Positions 19,558-29,240 are shown, counted from the stretch's first letter. The stretch is 64,000 nt of DNA from Staphylococcus coagulans (GCF_002901995.1 NZ_PPQN01000001.1:25934-89933); one strand, 5' to 3'. Notes: a model not told the origin generated them from the sequence alone. A program made the numbers and translations.

Positions 19558-20571
19558 ATGACGACAAAGATTGCGATTAATGGTTTAGGGCGAATTGGCC
19601 GTATGGTTTTAAGAGTAGCATTGAATAGAGAAGATGTTGAAGTAGTGGCTTTAAATGCAAGTTATCCACCTGAAACGATAGCCCATCTTCTTAAATATGA
19701 TACAACACACGGTCGCTTTAATCAGACTGTTGAAGCAACTGAAAATGGTATTAAAGTAGATGGAAAAGAAATTAAACTCGTTTCAGATCGTAATCCTGAA
19801 AATTTGCCATGGGGTGAGCTTGATATTGATATCGTAGTGGAAGCAACAGGTAAATTTAATCATGGTGACAAAGCGAATGCTCATATCAAAGCAGGGGCGA
19901 AAAAAGTAATTTTAACGGGACCTTCGAAAGGGGGAGAAGTGCAGACAATTGTGAAAGGTGTAAATGATCATGAATTGGACGTCATGCAATATGATGTGTT
20001 CAGTAATGCTTCATGTACAACAAATTGTTTAGCACCTGTCGCAAAAATTTTGAATGATCATTTTGGGATTGAAAATGGTTTAATGACAACGGTTCATGCT
20101 GTGACAAATGATCAAAATAACTTGGACAATCCGCATAAAGATTTAAGACGCGCACGTGCTGCCTTTGAAAGTATTATTCCGACTTCGACGGGTGCAGCAA
20201 AAGCATTATCACTCGTTTTACCAGAGTTAGAGGGCAAATTACATGGTATGGCATTACGTGTACCAACTAAAAATGTATCTTTAGTTGACTTAGTTGTTGA
20301 TTTAAAACATACAGTTACAAAAGAAGATATTAATCGTGTTTTTAGAGAGAATGATTTAGATCAAGTTGTTGCAATTTCTGATGAGCCATTGGTTTCGGAT
20401 GATTTTACGACAGATGCGCATTCTGCAATTATTGATGCTGAGTCTACGATTGTAATGGGGGATAAAAAAGTTAAAGTACTCGCATGGTATGATAACGAAT
20501 GGGGTTATTCCACAAGAGTTGTCGATGTATTACAGCAAATCGCATCACAACTCAAAGTCAAAGTCGCATAA
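19558..20571 (+). CDS. gapB: Gluconeogenic glyceraldehyde-3-phosphate dehydrogenase
   Basis: Interconverts 1,3-bisphosphoglycerate and glyceraldehyde 3-phosphate. Motifs: INGLGRIGRM (7-16), catalytic Cys153 in SNASCTTNCLAP, and TVHAVTNDQ. After the second beta strand the sequence is LNASYPPE, with no Asp at the position that holds the adenosine ribose in NAD-specific GapA. That points to NADP use and the anabolic GapB type. The 337-residue length and the isolated position between coaE and nrdR (not in a glycolytic gapR-gap-pgk operon) agree. AAGGAG lies 10 bases before ATG. Confidence 0.95.
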   Translation: MTTKIAINGLGRIGRMVLRVALNREDVEVVALNASYPPETIAHLLKYDTTHGRFNQTVEATENGIKVDGKEIKLVSDRNPENLPWGELDIDIVVEATGKFNHGDKANAHIKAGAKKVILTGPSKGGEVQTIVKGVNDHELDVMQYDVFSNASCTTNCLAPVAKILNDHFGIENGLMTTVHAVTNDQNNLDNPHKDLRRARAAFESIIPTSTGAAKALSLVLPELEGKLHGMALRVPTKNVSLVDLVVDLKHTVTKEDINRVFRENDLDQVVAISDEPLVSDDFTTDAHSAIIDAESTIVMGDKKVKVLAWYDNEWGYSTRVVDVLQQIASQLKVKVA

Positions 20572-20653
20572 TAATATGATGTGTCAATAAGCTGGCATGA
20601 GACTGAGAACACCTTACAACAAATTATTAATATTAACTAAAATCAATATAAAG

Positions 20654-20688
20654 GTTGAGACGATTTTGAAATTGTCTCAGCTTTTTTT
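20654..20688 (+). terminator. Intrinsic terminator of gapB
   Basis: A 13-bp stem with G-U pairs, GTTGAGACGATTT against AAATTGTCTCAGC, followed by seven T. Confidence 0.9.
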
Positions 20689-20739
20689 GTGCAAATAAGG
20701 AAAATTGCGAATTCAATTGCGTTAAAATAGGCGTAACTT

Positions 20740-20766
20740 TTGAAATAAATAGGTTTGTAGTATAAT
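20740..20766 (+). promoter_or_regulatory. Promoter of nrdR-dnaB-dnaI
   Basis: A perfect TATAAT at 20761-20766 lies 34 bases before the nrdR start. The best -35, TTGAAA at 20740-20745, has a short 15-base spacer, so strength is uncertain. Confidence 0.5.
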
Positions 20767-20799
20767 TAAACAAAATTAAGATGAAGAGGTGACAAAGTC

Positions 20800-21267
20800 G
20801 TGAAATGTCCAAAATGTAATCATACGCAATCTCGAGTTGTAGATTCGAGACATGCAGATGATATGAATGCCATTAGAAGAAGACGTGAATGTGAACATTG
20901 TGGGACACGTTTCACTACTTTTGAACATATAGAGATGAGTCCGCTCATTGTTGTGAAAAAAGATGGTACAAGAGAACAATTTAACAGAGAGAAAATCTTA
21001 AACGGACTTGTACGTTCATGTGAAAAACGTCCCGTCCGATTCCAACAACTCGAAGAAATTACGAATCAAGTTGAATGGAAATTACGCGAATCCGGTATTG
21101 CTGAAATTTCATCGCGGGAAATAGGGGAGCACGTGATGGATTTATTGATGCATGTTGACCAAGTTTCTTATGTGCGCTTTGCATCCGTTTATCGAGAATT
21201 TAAAGATGTTGATCAGTTATTGAAATCAATGCAGGGGATTTTGAAAGAAAACAAGCGGAGTGAATAA
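20800..21267 (+). CDS. nrdR: Transcriptional repressor NrdR
   Basis: Repressor of ribonucleotide reductase genes that senses ATP/dATP. The N-terminal zinc ribbon has CPKC and CEHC with the basic RRRREC stretch, and an ATP-cone domain follows (about residues 49-139, [16 protein letters not shown]). The length, 155 aa, is near the family norm. It starts at GTG 20800 with GAGGTG 8 bases upstream; the first residues, MKCPKC, are invariant in the family. Leading the dnaB-dnaI operon ties nucleotide supply to replication initiation. Confidence 0.97.
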   Translation: MKCPKCNHTQSRVVDSRHADDMNAIRRRRECEHCGTRFTTFEHIEMSPLIVVKKDGTREQFNREKILNGLVRSCEKRPVRFQQLEEITNQVEWKLRESGIAEISSREIGEHVMDLLMHVDQVSYVRFASVYREFKDVDQLLKSMQGILKENKRSE

Positions 21268-21270
21268 ATA

Positions 21271-22650
21271 ATGAGTCAATTCATTTATCAAAGCCAATTA
21301 AGTCCACACGACGGATTTGTCGTCATGCGCCGTTTCCATTTTCATGCGGTTCATTACGATGTGTTAAGTCGTTTGTTCACACCTTTAATTGGTGCTGAAG
21401 CAATTGGCGTATATCAATTTTTAAACCAATTTGAAGGTGTATCTTTTGAAGAAGGTTATACCCATTATACAATGATGTCAGAATTAAAAATGGGCTTAAG
21501 ACAGTTTAGAGAGTTTTTAGATTTACTTGAAGGAATTGGACTATTAAAAACCTTTGTTCAACAATCTGAGAATACAACTCAGTTCGTTTATGAATTATTG
21601 CCACCTCCTTCAGCACAGCGTTTTTTTAACGATCCAATGTTATCTATATACTTTTACGAGGTTGTTGGTCAACAACGCTATCACCAAATTAAAAAAACGT
21701 TTATACCTACATCTAAAGATCTATCAGGTTATACAGAAGTAACTAAAAAATTTACAGATGTATTTAAAGTGCCAAAATATCAATTGGTGTCACAAGATGA
21801 AAATCTTAAAGAACAACAATATGAAGGTTTGGACTTAACAGACGTTTCCTTTGATTTTGAGTTGTTAGCTGACATGTTACAATCTCATTATGTAAGTAAG
21901 AATATTCTTTCAGAGCCAACGAAATCTTTAATTATCCAATTGGCAACATTATATCGTTTATCACCGGATGTGATGAAAGCAATTATTTTAAAATCACTCA
22001 ATGCCGATCAATCATTGTCAGTTACAAACTTAAGAAAACAGGCACAAAGCTATTACCTTATGGAACATCAGCAAGAATTGCCAGCGTTACAAGCACAGAA
22101 TCTTGAACTCGCAAGTGATGAATCAAAACAGTCAACTGAAGCCGTTGAAGTGTCAAACTGGGATGAATGGTTTGATTTAATGGATCATACAAGTCCGATT
22201 GTTATGCTAACATCTTATGGAGGATCTGAACCGCCACGCTATCAAAAAGAGATGATAGAGGAATTGATGCGGCGAGAAGGATTTAGTTTTGGTGTTATTA
22301 ATATTTTATTACAGTTTGTGATGCAAAAGACGGATAATAATTTACCAGAAAAATATGTTTATTCTGTTGCATCGACTTGGAAAAAAAGTGGTGTAACCGA
22401 TGCACGAACAGCGTATGATAAAGCAATGGAAGTTCAAAAAAATCAAGATAATGCAAATCAAAAACGCTATGAATCCACTGCTCAAAATCAAAAGCGTGGC
22501 TACCGTCATGCACCATCAGAAAAACAGCCACGTTGGATTACACATCCAGAAGAATATCAACAAAAAGAAGAAGATCAAGAAGCGTTAGCAAAGGATAGAG
22601 AGGCGTTTCTTAATAAACTAAAAAATAAAAGACGGGCAGGTGAAGATTAA
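21271..22650 (+). CDS. dnaB: Replication initiation and membrane attachment protein DnaB
   Basis: Firmicutes DnaB, a DnaD-fold protein that helps DnaI load the replicative helicase at oriC; it is not the E. coli helicase of the same name. The 459 residues compare with about 466 in S. aureus. The N-terminal winged-helix DDBH1 and C-terminal DDBH2 (about residues 290-390, with YGGSEPPRYQKEMIEEL) regions are recognisable, and the C-terminal 50 residues are charged and probably disordered. It starts 3 bases after nrdR, and its stop overlaps the dnaI start (TAATG). Confidence 0.95.
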   Translation: MSQFIYQSQLSPHDGFVVMRRFHFHAVHYDVLSRLFTPLIGAEAIGVYQFLNQFEGVSFEEGYTHYTMMSELKMGLRQFREFLDLLEGIGLLKTFVQQSENTTQFVYELLPPPSAQRFFNDPMLSIYFYEVVGQQRYHQIKKTFIPTSKDLSGYTEVTKKFTDVFKVPKYQLVSQDENLKEQQYEGLDLTDVSFDFELLADMLQSHYVSKNILSEPTKSLIIQLATLYRLSPDVMKAIILKSLNADQSLSVTNLRKQAQSYYLMEHQQELPALQAQNLELASDESKQSTEAVEVSNWDEWFDLMDHTSPIVMLTSYGGSEPPRYQKEMIEELMRREGFSFGVINILLQFVMQKTDNNLPEKYVYSVASTWKKSGVTDARTAYDKAMEVQKNQDNANQKRYESTAQNQKRGYRHAPSEKQPRWITHPEEYQQKEEDQEALAKDREAFLNKLKNKRRAGED

Positions 22651-23573
22651 TGAAAAGTTTCAATAGTATTATGGGAAACCATCAAAACCTTGATCAAAAA
22701 ATACAAGAGATTAAACGACAAGTATTAAATGATCCAGATGTAAAAGCTTTTTTGAATGCGCATCAATCAGAAGTAACGAACAGAATGATTGATGAAGATT
22801 TAAATATTCTTCAAGAATATAAAGATCAACAAAAGCATTATGATGGTTCGCACACGTACGAGAACTGCCCAAACTTTGTTAAAGGTCATATACCTGAACT
22901 TTATATAGAAAACCAACATATTAAAATTCGTTATAAACCTTGTCCATGCAAAATAAGACATGACGAAGAGCAACATGCTAAAAGTATGATTACATCTTTC
23001 CATATGCATCCAGATACACTCAATGCTAAAATTAAGGACATTTATATGACGAGACGTAATCGCTTGGATTTAGCTATGAGGCTGGATGATATGATTGATG
23101 CGATGATTGATAAACGACCTGTGAAAGGACTATACCTATACGGAGAGTTCGGCACAGGGAAATCCTTTATTTTGGGTGCAATTGCGAACGAATTGAAGGA
23201 TAACCGTGTACCTTCAATGATTATTTATGTGCCTGAATTTATACGTACATTAAAAAATGGTTTTAAAGACGGTTCTACTTCCAAGCGCATTCAACAAGTG
23301 CGTGAAGCACGAGTTCTTTTTTTAGATGACTTAGGTGCAGAAGATATGACGCCTTGGGTACGTGATGAAGTTTTAGGTCCTATTTTACATTATCGAATGA
23401 TTCAAGAACTCCCAACATTTTTCAGTTCGAATATGAGTTTACAAGAATTAGAAGATCATTTGGCGACCACAAAAAATGGGACAGATGTGATGAAAGCGAA
23501 ACGTATTATGGAACGTGTCAAAACTTTAAGTGAAGCGTATTTATTAGAAGGAGAAAATTATAGAAAGCATTGA
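22650..23573 (+). CDS. dnaI: Primosomal helicase loader DnaI
   Basis: AAA+ ATPase that loads the DnaC helicase. The N-terminal part has a likely zinc-binding region (about residues 70-112) that contacts helicase: CPNF then KPCPCKIRH. The AAA+ core shows Walker A GEFGTGKS (165-172) and Walker B VLFLDDLGAED. Length 307 aa, as in S. aureus. ATG overlaps the dnaB stop by one base. Its TGA stop is part of the -35 of the thrS promoter. Confidence 0.96.
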   Translation: MKSFNSIMGNHQNLDQKIQEIKRQVLNDPDVKAFLNAHQSEVTNRMIDEDLNILQEYKDQQKHYDGSHTYENCPNFVKGHIPELYIENQHIKIRYKPCPCKIRHDEEQHAKSMITSFHMHPDTLNAKIKDIYMTRRNRLDLAMRLDDMIDAMIDKRPVKGLYLYGEFGTGKSFILGAIANELKDNRVPSMIIYVPEFIRTLKNGFKDGSTSKRIQQVREARVLFLDDLGAEDMTPWVRDEVLGPILHYRMIQELPTFFSSNMSLQELEDHLATTKNGTDVMKAKRIMERVKTLSEAYLLEGENYRKH

Positions 23574-23597
23574 AAAAATAAATTTTAGCGTTATAAT
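23570..23597 (+). promoter_or_regulatory. Sigma-A promoter of the thrS T-box leader
   Basis: TTGAAA (23570-23575) contains the dnaI stop codon; TATAAT at 23592-23597 follows a 16-base spacer. Start near 23604, just before the T-box stem I. Confidence 0.78.
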
Positions 23598-23603
23598 AAG
23601 GAT

Positions 23604-23847
23604 AAATAAATATTGATTTTAAAGTTTGAGGATACGATACGAACGGAAGTTATGGTACAGAGAGCTACTGGCGATGAGAATGTAGTGCATAACCCTTTGT
23701 GTTACTCCCTCTATAGATTGGTATTTGTAATGAATACCCGGATCAAGACCGTTATCTTATGTAGAGATGTCATTGCAGAGATATGTATGGCAAATTAGGG
23801 TGGTAACACGAAGACCTCGTCCCTTTGTTGGGATGGGGTCTTTTTTA
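23604..23847 (+). promoter_or_regulatory. T-box riboswitch controlling thrS
   Basis: Uncharged tRNA-Thr would bind this leader and let transcription continue into thrS. The T-box sequence AGGGTGGTAACACG is at 23797-23810. Terminator AGACCTCGTCCC (23812-23823) pairs with GGGATGGGGTCT (23830-23841), followed by T-run. Stem I features include the AGAGAGC bulge near 23659 and a GTTATG/CATAAC upper helix. A Thr codon ACT at 23704-23706 falls on the 3' side of the presumed specifier loop, but I did not fold the RNA fully, so the specifier is tentative. Confidence 0.93.
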
Positions 23848-23888
23848 TTTTCAAAACTTTAACGACAATCAATGATAGGAGGAACATT

Positions 23889-25826
23889 ATGTCAGAAATT
23901 AAAGTACGTTTTCCAGATGGAAGTGAGAAAGCTTTCGAACATGGTACAACTACAGAAGAGATTGCACAATCCATTAGCCCAGGGTTAAGAAAAAAAGCGG
24001 TTGCTGGTAAATATAATCAACAGATGGTGGATTTGACTCGTCCATTAGAAGAGGATGGAACACTTGAAATCATTACACCAGGTAGTGAAGAAGCTTTGGA
24101 AGTGCTGAGACATTCTACAGCGCATTTGATGGCACAAGCTTTAAAACGTTTATACGGCGACGTTAAATTTGGTGTCGGTCCTGTAATCAATGAAGGCTTT
24201 TATTATGACTTTGATATGGAAGAAAAAGTTTCGAGTGATGACTTTGAAAAAATTGAAAAAACAATGAATCAAATCATTAATGAAAATCAAAAAATCGAAC
24301 GCCGTGTTGTTTCACGAGATGAAGCTAAAGCATTTTTTGCGAACGACCCGTACAAATTGGAATTAATAGAAGCCATTCCAGAAGATGAGCCCGTAACACT
24401 TTACAGTCAAGGTGAGTTCACTGATCTTTGTCGAGGTGTCCATGTTCCTTCAACATCAAAAATTAAAGCTTTCAAACTTTTATCAACTGCTGGCGCTTAT
24501 TGGCGTGGTGATAGTAATAATAAAATGTTACAACGTATTTACGGTACAGCATTTTTTGATAAAAAAGACTTGAAAGCACACTTGAAAATGCTAGAAGAAC
24601 GAAAAGAACGTGATCACAGACGTATTGGTAAAGAAATGGAATTGTTTACTAATAGTCCGCTTGTAGGTGCAGGTTTACCGCTATGGTTACCGAATGGCGC
24701 AACAATTCGTCGTGAAATCGAACGTTATATTGTTGATAAAGAAGTAAGTCTTGGGTATGACCACGTTTACACACCTGTGATGGCGAATGTTGATCTTTAT
24801 AAAACTTCAGGCCATTGGGATCATTATCAAGAAGATATGTTCCCAACAATGCAACTTGATGCAGACGAAGCGATGGTATTAAGACCTATGAACTGTCCTC
24901 ATCATATGATGATTTACGCTAACAAACCGCACTCGTATCGTGAATTGCCTATTCGTATCGCTGAGTTAGGTACAATGCATCGTTATGAAGCAAGTGGTGC
25001 CGTGTCAGGACTCCAACGTGTTCGAGGCATGACTTTAAACGACGCACATATCTTTGTAAGACCTGATCAAATTAAAGATGAATTCAAACGTGTTGTAAAA
25101 ATGATTTTAGATGTTTATGAAGATTTTGGCTTTGAGGATTATAAATTCCGTTTGAGTTATCGTGATCCAGAAGACAAAGAAAAATATTTCGATGATGACG
25201 ATATGTGGAACAGAGCGGAAAAAATGTTGAAAGAAGCTGTCGATGAACTAGGATTGCCATATGAAGAAGCGTTAGGTGAAGCGGCATTTTATGGTCCAAA
25301 ACTTGATGTTCAAGTTAAAACAGCAATGGGTAAAGAGGAAACATTATCAACAGCACAACTTGACTTCTTATTGCCAAAACGATTTGAATTAACTTACATT
25401 GGGCAAGATGGAGAACAGCATCAACCTGTAGTTATTCATCGTGGTGTCGTTTCAACAATGGAACGTTTTGTTGCCTTTTTAACTGAAGAAACAAAAGGAG
25501 CATTCCCGACTTGGTTAGCACCACAACAAGTTGAGATTATTCCTGTTAATAACGATTTACATTATGATTACGCCCGTCAAGTTCATGATGAGTTAAAATC
25601 TCAAGGTGTGCGTGTGCATATCGACGATCGTAATGAGAAAATGGGTTATAAAATAAGAGAGGCGCAAATGAAAAAAATTCCTTATCAATTAGTAGTTGGA
25701 GATAAGGAAATCGAAAACAATGAAGTTAATGTTCGTCAATATGGATCTAAAGATCAAAAAACAGTTGAAAAAGATACATTTGTGTGGGAATTGATTGACG
25801 AAATTCGATTAAAAAAACAGAGATAA
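23889..25826 (+). CDS. thrS: Threonine--tRNA ligase
   Basis: Charges tRNA-Thr in the cytoplasm. The 645-residue length equals S. aureus ThrS. Domain order: N-terminal TGS (about 1-62), second additional (editing) domain with [10 protein letters not shown], class II catalytic core with motif 2 [21 protein letters not shown] sequence and the zinc-binding Cys in MNCPHH, and the C-terminal anticodon-binding domain (about 540-640). AGGAGG is 7 bases before ATG. It is a single-gene transcript under the T-box upstream. No clear terminator was identified between it and the lysine riboswitch promoter. Confidence 0.98.
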   Translation: MSEIKVRFPDGSEKAFEHGTTTEEIAQSISPGLRKKAVAGKYNQQMVDLTRPLEEDGTLEIITPGSEEALEVLRHSTAHLMAQALKRLYGDVKFGVGPVINEGFYYDFDMEEKVSSDDFEKIEKTMNQIINENQKIERRVVSRDEAKAFFANDPYKLELIEAIPEDEPVTLYSQGEFTDLCRGVHVPSTSKIKAFKLLSTAGAYWRGDSNNKMLQRIYGTAFFDKKDLKAHLKMLEERKERDHRRIGKEMELFTNSPLVGAGLPLWLPNGATIRREIERYIVDKEVSLGYDHVYTPVMANVDLYKTSGHWDHYQEDMFPTMQLDADEAMVLRPMNCPHHMMIYANKPHSYRELPIRIAELGTMHRYEASGAVSGLQRVRGMTLNDAHIFVRPDQIKDEFKRVVKMILDVYEDFGFEDYKFRLSYRDPEDKEKYFDDDDMWNRAEKMLKEAVDELGLPYEEALGEAAFYGPKLDVQVKTAMGKEETLSTAQLDFLLPKRFELTYIGQDGEQHQPVVIHRGVVSTMERFVAFLTEETKGAFPTWLAPQQVEIIPVNNDLHYDYARQVHDELKSQGVRVHIDDRNEKMGYKIREAQMKKIPYQLVVGDKEIENNEVNVRQYGSKDQKTVEKDTFVWELIDEIRLKKQR

Positions 25827-25857
25827 TTATTGCTACTACATGAAGACTGATGTATAG

Positions 25858-25863
25858 TATAAT
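25858..25863 (+). promoter_or_regulatory. -10 element for the lysine riboswitch transcript
   Basis: TATAAT about 30 bases before the aptamer. The matching -35 is poor (ACTACA at 25835-25840, 17-base spacer). Confidence 0.45.
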
Positions 25864-25887
25864 CTAAATATAAATATTATTTGATTG

Positions 25888-26108
25888 AGTTAGAGGCGCG
25901 ATTTTAAAGAGTAATCCTTGGTTTGTATTGATGATACTGACACCATAAGATGAAAGGGAAAGTCGCCGAAATGAGAAGTGGTCATCAACACTTCTTGTTG
26001 GGCTAGTATTCGAAAGGAACTAGACTGTCACAACAGTGATGCGCTACCTATTAATATAAAATTAACAGAGGTTGCGTCCGGTTTTTGATGCAATCTCTGT
26101 TTTCGTTT
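25888..26108 (+). promoter_or_regulatory. Lysine riboswitch (L box) with terminator, controlling lysP
   Basis: Conserved L-box segments appear in order: AGAGGCGCG (25892-), AGAGTAATCC, AAAGTCGCCGAAA, TTGGGCTAGTATTCGAAAGG, ACTGTCACAACAGTG and GCGCTACCT (ending 26049). The expression platform is AACAGAGGTTGC (26064-26075) paired with GCAATCTCTGTT (26090-26101), then a T-rich tail. Lysine binding should favour this terminator and shut off the transporter, which is the usual logic of the family. Confidence 0.93.
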
Positions 26109-26194
26109 CTATTAAGGTCGTTTTAATTTGCGTAATTCATCTAGCGACACAAGATTTGTCTAAACCTCTAAGCAATTGGGAAAGGATTAGGAAA

Positions 26195-27703
26195 ATGAGT
26201 AACGAAAAAATTGAAAATCAAAATACAGTTCAGCGTCATTTGAAAGATCGACATATTTCTATGATTGCTATAGGTGGAGCGATTGGGACGGGTTTGTTTA
26301 TGACATCTGGTGGCGCCATTCATGATGCAGGGCCTTTAGGGGCTTTGCTCGGTTATTCCATTATTGGGATTATGGTGTTTTTCTTGATGACTTCACTTGG
26401 AGAAATGGCGACGTATTTACCAGTTTCAGGATCATTTAGTACCTATGCAACACGATTTGTTGATCCTTCTTTAGGCTTTGCTTTAGGATGGAACTATTGG
26501 TTCAACTGGGTTATCACTGTTGCTGCTGATGTCACTATTGCTGCACAAGTCATTCAGTACTGGGCGCCTTTACAATTTTTACCTGCGTGGACATGGAGCT
26601 GCATTTTTATGGTCATTATATTTGGACTTAATGCTTTGTCTGTGCGAGTTTATGGCGAAAGTGAGTATTGGTTTGCATTTATTAAAGTCGCAACTGTCAT
26701 TATTTTCATTATCGTAGGTGTACTGACTATCTTTGGTATTATGGGCGGTAAAGCCGTTGGGTTTGACACATTTACTCAAGGTGATGCGCCGTTATTAGGT
26801 AATGGTGTAGGCGGAAGCTTGCTCGCTATTTTTGGTGTATTTTTAATTGCAGGTTTCTCTTTCCAAGGGACAGAATTAATTGGGATTACAGCAGGTGAAT
26901 CTGAAAATCCAGAACGTGCAGTACCAAAAGCGGTTAAACAAGTTTTTTGGAGAATATTATTATTTTACATTTTTGCCATTTTCATTATCGGTATGTTAAT
27001 CCCTTATAACTCTTCAGCACTTATGGGTGGTGGAGATGATATAGCAACTTCACCGTTTACGCTTGTGTTCAAAAATGCTGGTTTAGCCTTCGCTGCTTCA
27101 TTTATGAATGCTGTCATTTTAACGTCAGTATTATCTGCAGGAAATTCCGGTATGTATGCAAGTACGCGTATGCTCTATTCAATGGGGAAAGATGGTTTAG
27201 CTTCAAAAGTGTTTAGTAAAACGAACAAGAATGGGACGCCAATAATTTCTATGCTTTCTACTGCTGCTATCGTTATTTTAATCTTTACAGTTCAACATCT
27301 TAGCGGTAACGCTTATGAATATATCGTTGCTGCCAGTGGTTTAACAGGTTTTATTGCATGGGTCGGTATTGCAATCAGTCATTATCGGTTTAGAAAAGCT
27401 TTTCACGCACAAAACTATGATATTGATCAATTAAAATATAAAGCGAAGTTATACCCATTTGGCCCAATTCTTGCTGGTGTGCTTTGCACCATTGTCATTA
27501 TTGGACAGGACGTTGATTTAATCCAAGGTGGCGGCTTTGATCTCAATCGTTTCTTAATTACGTATATGGGTATTCCAGTATTTTTAATCTTTTTCTTTTA
27601 TCATAAACTGAAATATAAAACGAAACTGATTCCAGTAAAAGAAGTTAACTTAGATAAAAATGTTGAAACAATTGAAAAAAACTTCCAAAAAAACATTGAC
27701 TAA
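26195..27703 (+). CDS. lysP: Lysine-specific amino acid permease
   Basis: Amino acid:proton symporter of the APC superfamily with about 12 membrane helices. The signature GGAIGTGLFMTSGGAI lies near residue 30, with a hydrophilic N-terminal tail and alternating hydrophobic helices to about residue 480. The lysine riboswitch directly upstream is the best evidence for the substrate. I start at ATG 26195 (502 aa), preceded by AAGGA at 8 bases; the open frame extends upstream to 26072 but that part lies in the riboswitch terminator. Its stop overlaps the -35 of the infC promoter. Confidence 0.93.
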   Translation: MSNEKIENQNTVQRHLKDRHISMIAIGGAIGTGLFMTSGGAIHDAGPLGALLGYSIIGIMVFFLMTSLGEMATYLPVSGSFSTYATRFVDPSLGFALGWNYWFNWVITVAADVTIAAQVIQYWAPLQFLPAWTWSCIFMVIIFGLNALSVRVYGESEYWFAFIKVATVIIFIIVGVLTIFGIMGGKAVGFDTFTQGDAPLLGNGVGGSLLAIFGVFLIAGFSFQGTELIGITAGESENPERAVPKAVKQVFWRILLFYIFAIFIIGMLIPYNSSALMGGGDDIATSPFTLVFKNAGLAFAASFMNAVILTSVLSAGNSGMYASTRMLYSMGKDGLASKVFSKTNKNGTPIISMLSTAAIVILIFTVQHLSGNAYEYIVAASGLTGFIAWVGIAISHYRFRKAFHAQNYDIDQLKYKAKLYPFGPILAGVLCTIVIIGQDVDLIQGGGFDLNRFLITYMGIPVFLIFFFYHKLKYKTKLIPVKEVNLDKNVETIEKNFQKNID

Positions 27704-27724
27704 AGTTTAATACGTTGGTATGAT
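27696..27724 (+). promoter_or_regulatory. Strong extended -10 promoter of infC-rpmI-rplT
   Basis: TTGACT (27696-27701) overlaps the lysP stop; TATGAT (27719-27724) follows a 17-base spacer and is preceded by TGG, an extended -10. Transcription would begin near 27731. Confidence 0.78.
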
Positions 27725-27730
27725 TGTATC

Positions 27731-27880
27731 TGTTGAATACGAAACGGACCAAGTAGAAGCTTCCCGCTTCTCACCTGTGGCGACGCAAAAAGCTGTTGGC
27801 AGGTTAACGATTAAACATGTGAAGTATGTTCATGTTAACGTGAAGAGCGGGGGTAACGCACCCTCGCTTTTTTTCGTGCT
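27731..27880 (+). promoter_or_regulatory. L20-type ribosomal-protein leader with terminator
   Basis: The leader has a hairpin AGAAGC/GCTTCT (27755-27771), nested repeats GTTAAC and ACATG against CATGTTAAC (27803-27839), and a terminator AGCGGGGGT (27846-27854) with ACCCTCGCT (27860-27868) plus seven T. Position, length and the terminator agree with the Firmicutes L20 leader, in which excess L20 binds mRNA and promotes termination before infC. Confidence 0.8.
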
Positions 27881-27905
27881 TGGACCATTCGTAAATTTTT
27901 TGGAG

Positions 27906-28433
27906 GTGTCAACCATAGCTAAGGATCAAACGCAAGTTAATGAGAAGATTCGCGCAAAAGAATTACGTGTCATCGGTCAAAATGGTGACCAAATTGGTGT
28001 AAAATCTAAAAATGAAGCATTGGAGATGGCAGACCGACTTGGTTTAGATGTCGTAATTGTCGCTCCAAACGCTAAGCCACCTGTTGCTCGTATTATGGAT
28101 TACGGTAAATACAAATTTGAGCAACAAAAAAAAGAAAAAGAAATGAAAAAGAAACAAAAAGTCATCAATGTTAAAGAAATACGTCTTAGCCCGACTATTG
28201 AAGATCATGATTTCAATACGAAGCTTAAAAACGGACGTAAATTTTTAACTAAAGGTGATAAAGTTAAAGTTTCAATTCGTTTCAGAGGGCGTGCAATTAC
28301 ACATAAAGAAATTGGCCAACGCGTTTTGGAAAAATATGCTGAAGCGTGTAAAGACCTTGCTACAATAGAGCAAAAGCCTAAAATGGAAGGTCGCCAAATG
28401 TTCCTTATGTTAGCCCCAATTAATGAAAAATAA
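27906..28433 (+). CDS. infC: Translation initiation factor IF-3 (start codon unusual)
   Basis: Keeps 30S subunits free and checks the start codon. The N-domain begins [11 protein letters not shown]; the linker is lysine-rich ([10 protein letters not shown]); the C-domain contains [16 protein letters not shown] give the conventional GTG start (175 aa), but that GTG lies inside the SD GGAGGTG (27902-27908) and cannot be used with it. The next in-frame candidate is ATA at 27915, six bases past the SD, giving 172 aa. IF-3 genes in several bacteria use AUU or AUC so that IF-3 represses itself, so AUA is the likely real start. Confidence 0.93.
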   Translation: MSTIAKDQTQVNEKIRAKELRVIGQNGDQIGVKSKNEALEMADRLGLDVVIVAPNAKPPVARIMDYGKYKFEQQKKEKEMKKKQKVINVKEIRLSPTIEDHDFNTKLKNGRKFLTKGDKVKVSIRFRGRAITHKEIGQRVLEKYAEACKDLATIEQKPKMEGRQMFLMLAPINEK

Positions 28434-28458
28434 AAAGTGATTATAGGAGGAAAACATC

Positions 28459-28659
28459 ATGCCTAAAATGAAAACCCACCGCGGAGCTGCGAAACGTGTA
28501 AAAAGAACAGGATCTGGTCAACTTAAACGTTCTAGAGCTTATACGTCTCACTTATTCGCAAACAAATCTACAAAGCAAAAACGTAAATTGCGTAAAGCTT
28601 CTTTAGTTTCAAAAAGTGATGCAAAACGCGTTAAACAATTATTAACATACGTAAAATAA
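28459..28659 (+). CDS. rpmI: 50S ribosomal protein L35
   Basis: 66-residue, Lys/Arg-rich protein beginning [13 protein letters not shown], the L35 signature. AGGAGG precedes ATG; it lies 25 bases after infC in the infC-rpmI-rplT operon. A small hairpin GGTATG/CATACC (28690-28707) in the following spacer may modulate or process the mRNA. Confidence 0.97.
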   Translation: MPKMKTHRGAAKRVKRTGSGQLKRSRAYTSHLFANKSTKQKRKLRKASLVSKSDAKRVKQLLTYVK

Positions 28660-28732
28660 TATTTAATAAAGAATAAAAGATTGAGATGAGGTATGACAGA
28701 GCATACCCTAGAGACAAAAGGAGGAATTTATT

Positions 28733-29089
28733 ATGCCACGTGTTAAAGGTGGAACGGTAACAAGAGCGCGTCGTAAAAAGACAATCAAATTAGCTAAAGG
28801 TTACTTCGGTGCGAAAAGCACATTATATAAAGTTGCAAAACAACAAGTTATGAAATCAGGTCAATATGCATTCCGTGACCGTCGTCAAAGAAAACGTGAT
28901 TTCCGTAAATTATGGATTACACGTATCAATGCTGCTGCACGTCAACATGATATGAGTTACTCTCGTTTAATGAACGGTTTAAAACAAGCGGGTATCGATA
29001 TTAACCGTAAAATGTTATCAGAAATCGCAATTTCTGACGAAAAAGCATTTGCTGAATTAGTCAACCAAGCTAAAGCAGCTTTAAAATAA
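28733..29089 (+). CDS. rplT: 50S ribosomal protein L20
   Basis: 118 residues starting [16 protein letters not shown], needed early in 50S assembly. The basic N-terminal helix region binds 23S rRNA, and the globular C-terminal part ([20 protein letters not shown]) is the portion that in Bacillus also binds the operon leader. Strong AAAGGAGG site. Last gene of the operon. Confidence 0.98.
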   Translation: MPRVKGGTVTRARRKKTIKLAKGYFGAKSTLYKVAKQQVMKSGQYAFRDRRQRKRDFRKLWITRINAAARQHDMSYSRLMNGLKQAGIDINRKMLSEIAISDEKAFAELVNQAKAALK

Positions 29090-29122
29090 TTATATTTAGA
29101 AGCGTTAGCGTCTAAATCGCAA

Positions 29123-29175
29123 ACTCTCTTCAAAGTAGATACTGCTTAAGTAACCACTTTGAAGAGAGTCTTTTT
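29123..29175 (+). terminator. Intrinsic terminator of infC-rpmI-rplT
   Basis: A perfect 14-bp stem ACTCTCTTCAAAGT (29123-29136) with ACTTTGAAGAGAGT (29156-29169), followed by CTTTTT. Confidence 0.92.
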
Positions 29176-29240
29176 ATTTAAGGCTTTACCATTTTTTATA
29201 AATTTTGTTACGATATATAAAAAACATAAAGGAGTTAACC

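Noticed and set aside
26072..26194. N-terminal extension of lysP
   Set aside because: This part overlaps the lysine riboswitch terminator; AAGGA before ATG 26195 fits translation start.
27720..27905. Open frame before infC
   Set aside because: It lies in the L20 leader and its terminator, and is open by chance.
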